Shown: positions 13,386 to 14,216 of the stretch, piece by piece
Position numbering within the stretch: position 1 is the first letter of the stretch
Layout of the letters: each line of letters begins with the position of its first letter
Source of the DNA: an uncultured Chloroflexota bacterium
Lineage (GTDB): Bacteria > Chloroflexota > Anaerolineae > Caldilineales > Caldilineaceae
Length of the DNA: 14,216 bases
NCBI GenBank assembly: GCA_903879975.1
Contig: CAIRNL010000041.1
Coordinates: 1-14,216 of the forward strand
Direction of reading: 5' to 3'
Position numbers and translations under genes: made by a program
The notes under the pieces: generated by a model
Told to the model about the DNA's origin: nothing
Databases searched by the model: none
Seen by the model: only the letters and a program-made list of their open reading frames with translations

Positions 13386-14216
13386 GTGCCGGACCCCATC
13401 ACTCCTACAAACGAAGAGCCGGAAACGTCTGTTGCGTTGGGGATAGAACCGATCGATGCATCCGCAACGGGCAGAGGACTGCCCGACCTGACGCCTCCGT
13501 TGCGTGCCAGCAGTACCCTGACGGAGGCCGTTGCAGCCTTTCATGAGTACATGGTGCGTAAAGGGTTCAGCGATAACACGATCAAGGCCTTCGCCAATGA
13601 TCTCAAGTTTCTCGCCGACTACCTCGGCCGCGACACGAAACTTTACCATGTCTCCAGCGAAAATCTGGACGGCTTCCTGCCCTGGCTGTCGGACAGCCGC
13701 AGTCTGGAATTCAGCGCCAAGACCCAGGCGCGTCGTATTACGACCCTGAAAGTCTTCTTCGGCTGGCTGCATGGGATCGGCATCATCGGCTCGGACCCGG
13801 CTGAGCCGATGATGCATGTACGCGCACAGACTCCTCTGCCTGTCATTCTGCGCGACACCGATATTTCCCGTATGCTGCGTATCGCACAGGACGGTATCTG
13901 GGATCGGCAGAAGCCTGACGTGCGCCCCTACCTGTTGGTGAGCCTGCTGCTGCAAACCGGTATCAAGAAGGCCGAGTGTGCCCGACTCCATATTTCCGAC
14001 CTGGACGTATCGCGACCTCAAAGCCCTACGCTGACAGTTCGCTATGCCGAAGTACGCCATGCCCACAAGAACCGCACGTTGGCGCTCAATGCTGCTATCG
14101 TGCCGGCACTCCAGCAATACCGCGACCAATACAAGCCCAGCGAATTCCTCTTCGAGTGCACGCCGCGCAACCTGGAATACGTATTAGAAGAACTCGGTGA
14201 AAAGGCCGGCGTCCGC
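13386..14216 (+). CDS. XerC/XerD-like tyrosine recombinase, partial, with Arg-to-Lys at the first catalytic position
   Basis: The frame is open to the window end, giving 277 residues from GTG 13386 (281 from ATG 13374, with ATG numbering used below). An acidic, Pro-rich leader (1-45) is followed by a SAM-like core-binding domain (about 48-135) with TLTEAVAAFHEYMVRKGFS and NTIKAFANDLKFLADYLG. From about 153 the catalytic domain begins. The helix normally reading TGLRxSE reads TGIKKAECARL, so catalytic Arg I is Lys198 (codon 13965-13967). The beta-hairpin RHAHKNRTLALN (229-240) keeps a Lys (232) near the catalytic Lys position. The H-x-x-R, H/W and nucleophile Tyr lie beyond the window. Full Xer recombinases have about 300 residues, and this one would be longer. 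Active members resolve chromosome dimers or integrate elements. With Lys at Arg I this may be weak, inactive or a lineage-specific variant. Nothing nearby suggests an integrated element. Confidence 0.85.
   Translation, partial: MPDPITPTNEEPETSVALGIEPIDASATGRGLPDLTPPLRASSTLTEAVAAFHEYMVRKGFSDNTIKAFANDLKFLADYLGRDTKLYHVSSENLDGFLPWLSDSRSLEFSAKTQARRITTLKVFFGWLHGIGIIGSDPAEPMMHVRAQTPLPVILRDTDISRMLRIAQDGIWDRQKPDVRPYLLVSLLLQTGIKKAECARLHISDLDVSRPQSPTLTVRYAEVRHAHKNRTLALNAAIVPALQQYRDQYKPSEFLFECTPRNLEYVLEELGEKAGVR

Overview
The window is GC-rich bacterial chromosome with tight gene spacing and no insertion sequence, prophage, plasmid gene or CRISPR array. The best guess for the host is a member of the Chloroflexota (Anaerolineae or Caldilineae type). 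The reasons are a DUF4012 protein beside a DUF2723 protein, secreted proteins with Thr-Pro-Glu-Pro linkers and twin-Cys SH3b domains, a potassium-type membrane pyrophosphatase, and frequent TTG/GTG starts. This assignment is inferred from gene content and was not tested by alignment.

Left edge (1-383, minus strand): a complete selenocysteine tRNA gene (selC, 253-348) with its own promoter, followed 31 bases later by a small protein gene that runs off the window. The tRNA implies that the genome decodes UGA as selenocysteine, but no selA, selB, selD or selenoprotein lies in the window.

Centre left (586-7843, plus strand): five closely spaced genes that look like a cell-surface glycan or envelope assembly module. 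They are a sortase-fold lipoprotein that has lost its catalytic Cys, a GT2 glycosyltransferase fused to a polyprenyl-phosphate sugar-1-phosphate transferase, and a secreted protein with two SH3b domains and a DUF11-like domain. A hairpin (4317-4353) follows. After it come a DUF2723 multi-pass membrane protein (TMEM260-type glycosyltransferase family) and a DUF4012 membrane-anchored protein, 2 bases apart. A plausible division of labour is that the fused enzyme starts and extends a lipid-linked glycan, the DUF2723 protein transfers sugars on the outer face, and the other three act as envelope-anchored or secreted partners.

Centre right (8104-10671, minus strand): a MalK/UgpC-type sugar ABC transporter ATPase without its permeases, with its own terminator and probable promoter, and upstream of it an IscS/NifS-type cysteine desulfurase.

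Right (10874-14216, plus strand): a K+-dependent-type membrane pyrophosphatase with a long structured leader, a strong SD before a TTG start and a strong terminator. Then comes a near-consensus sigma70 promoter driving a XerC/D-like tyrosine recombinase that is cut by the window end. Its first catalytic Arg is a Lys.

No self-evident new multi-gene system is present. The most unusual items are the Cys-less lipoprotein sortase inside the glycan operon, the selC gene placed immediately ahead of a small unknown gene, the structured pyrophosphatase leader, and the Lys-substituted tyrosine recombinase.
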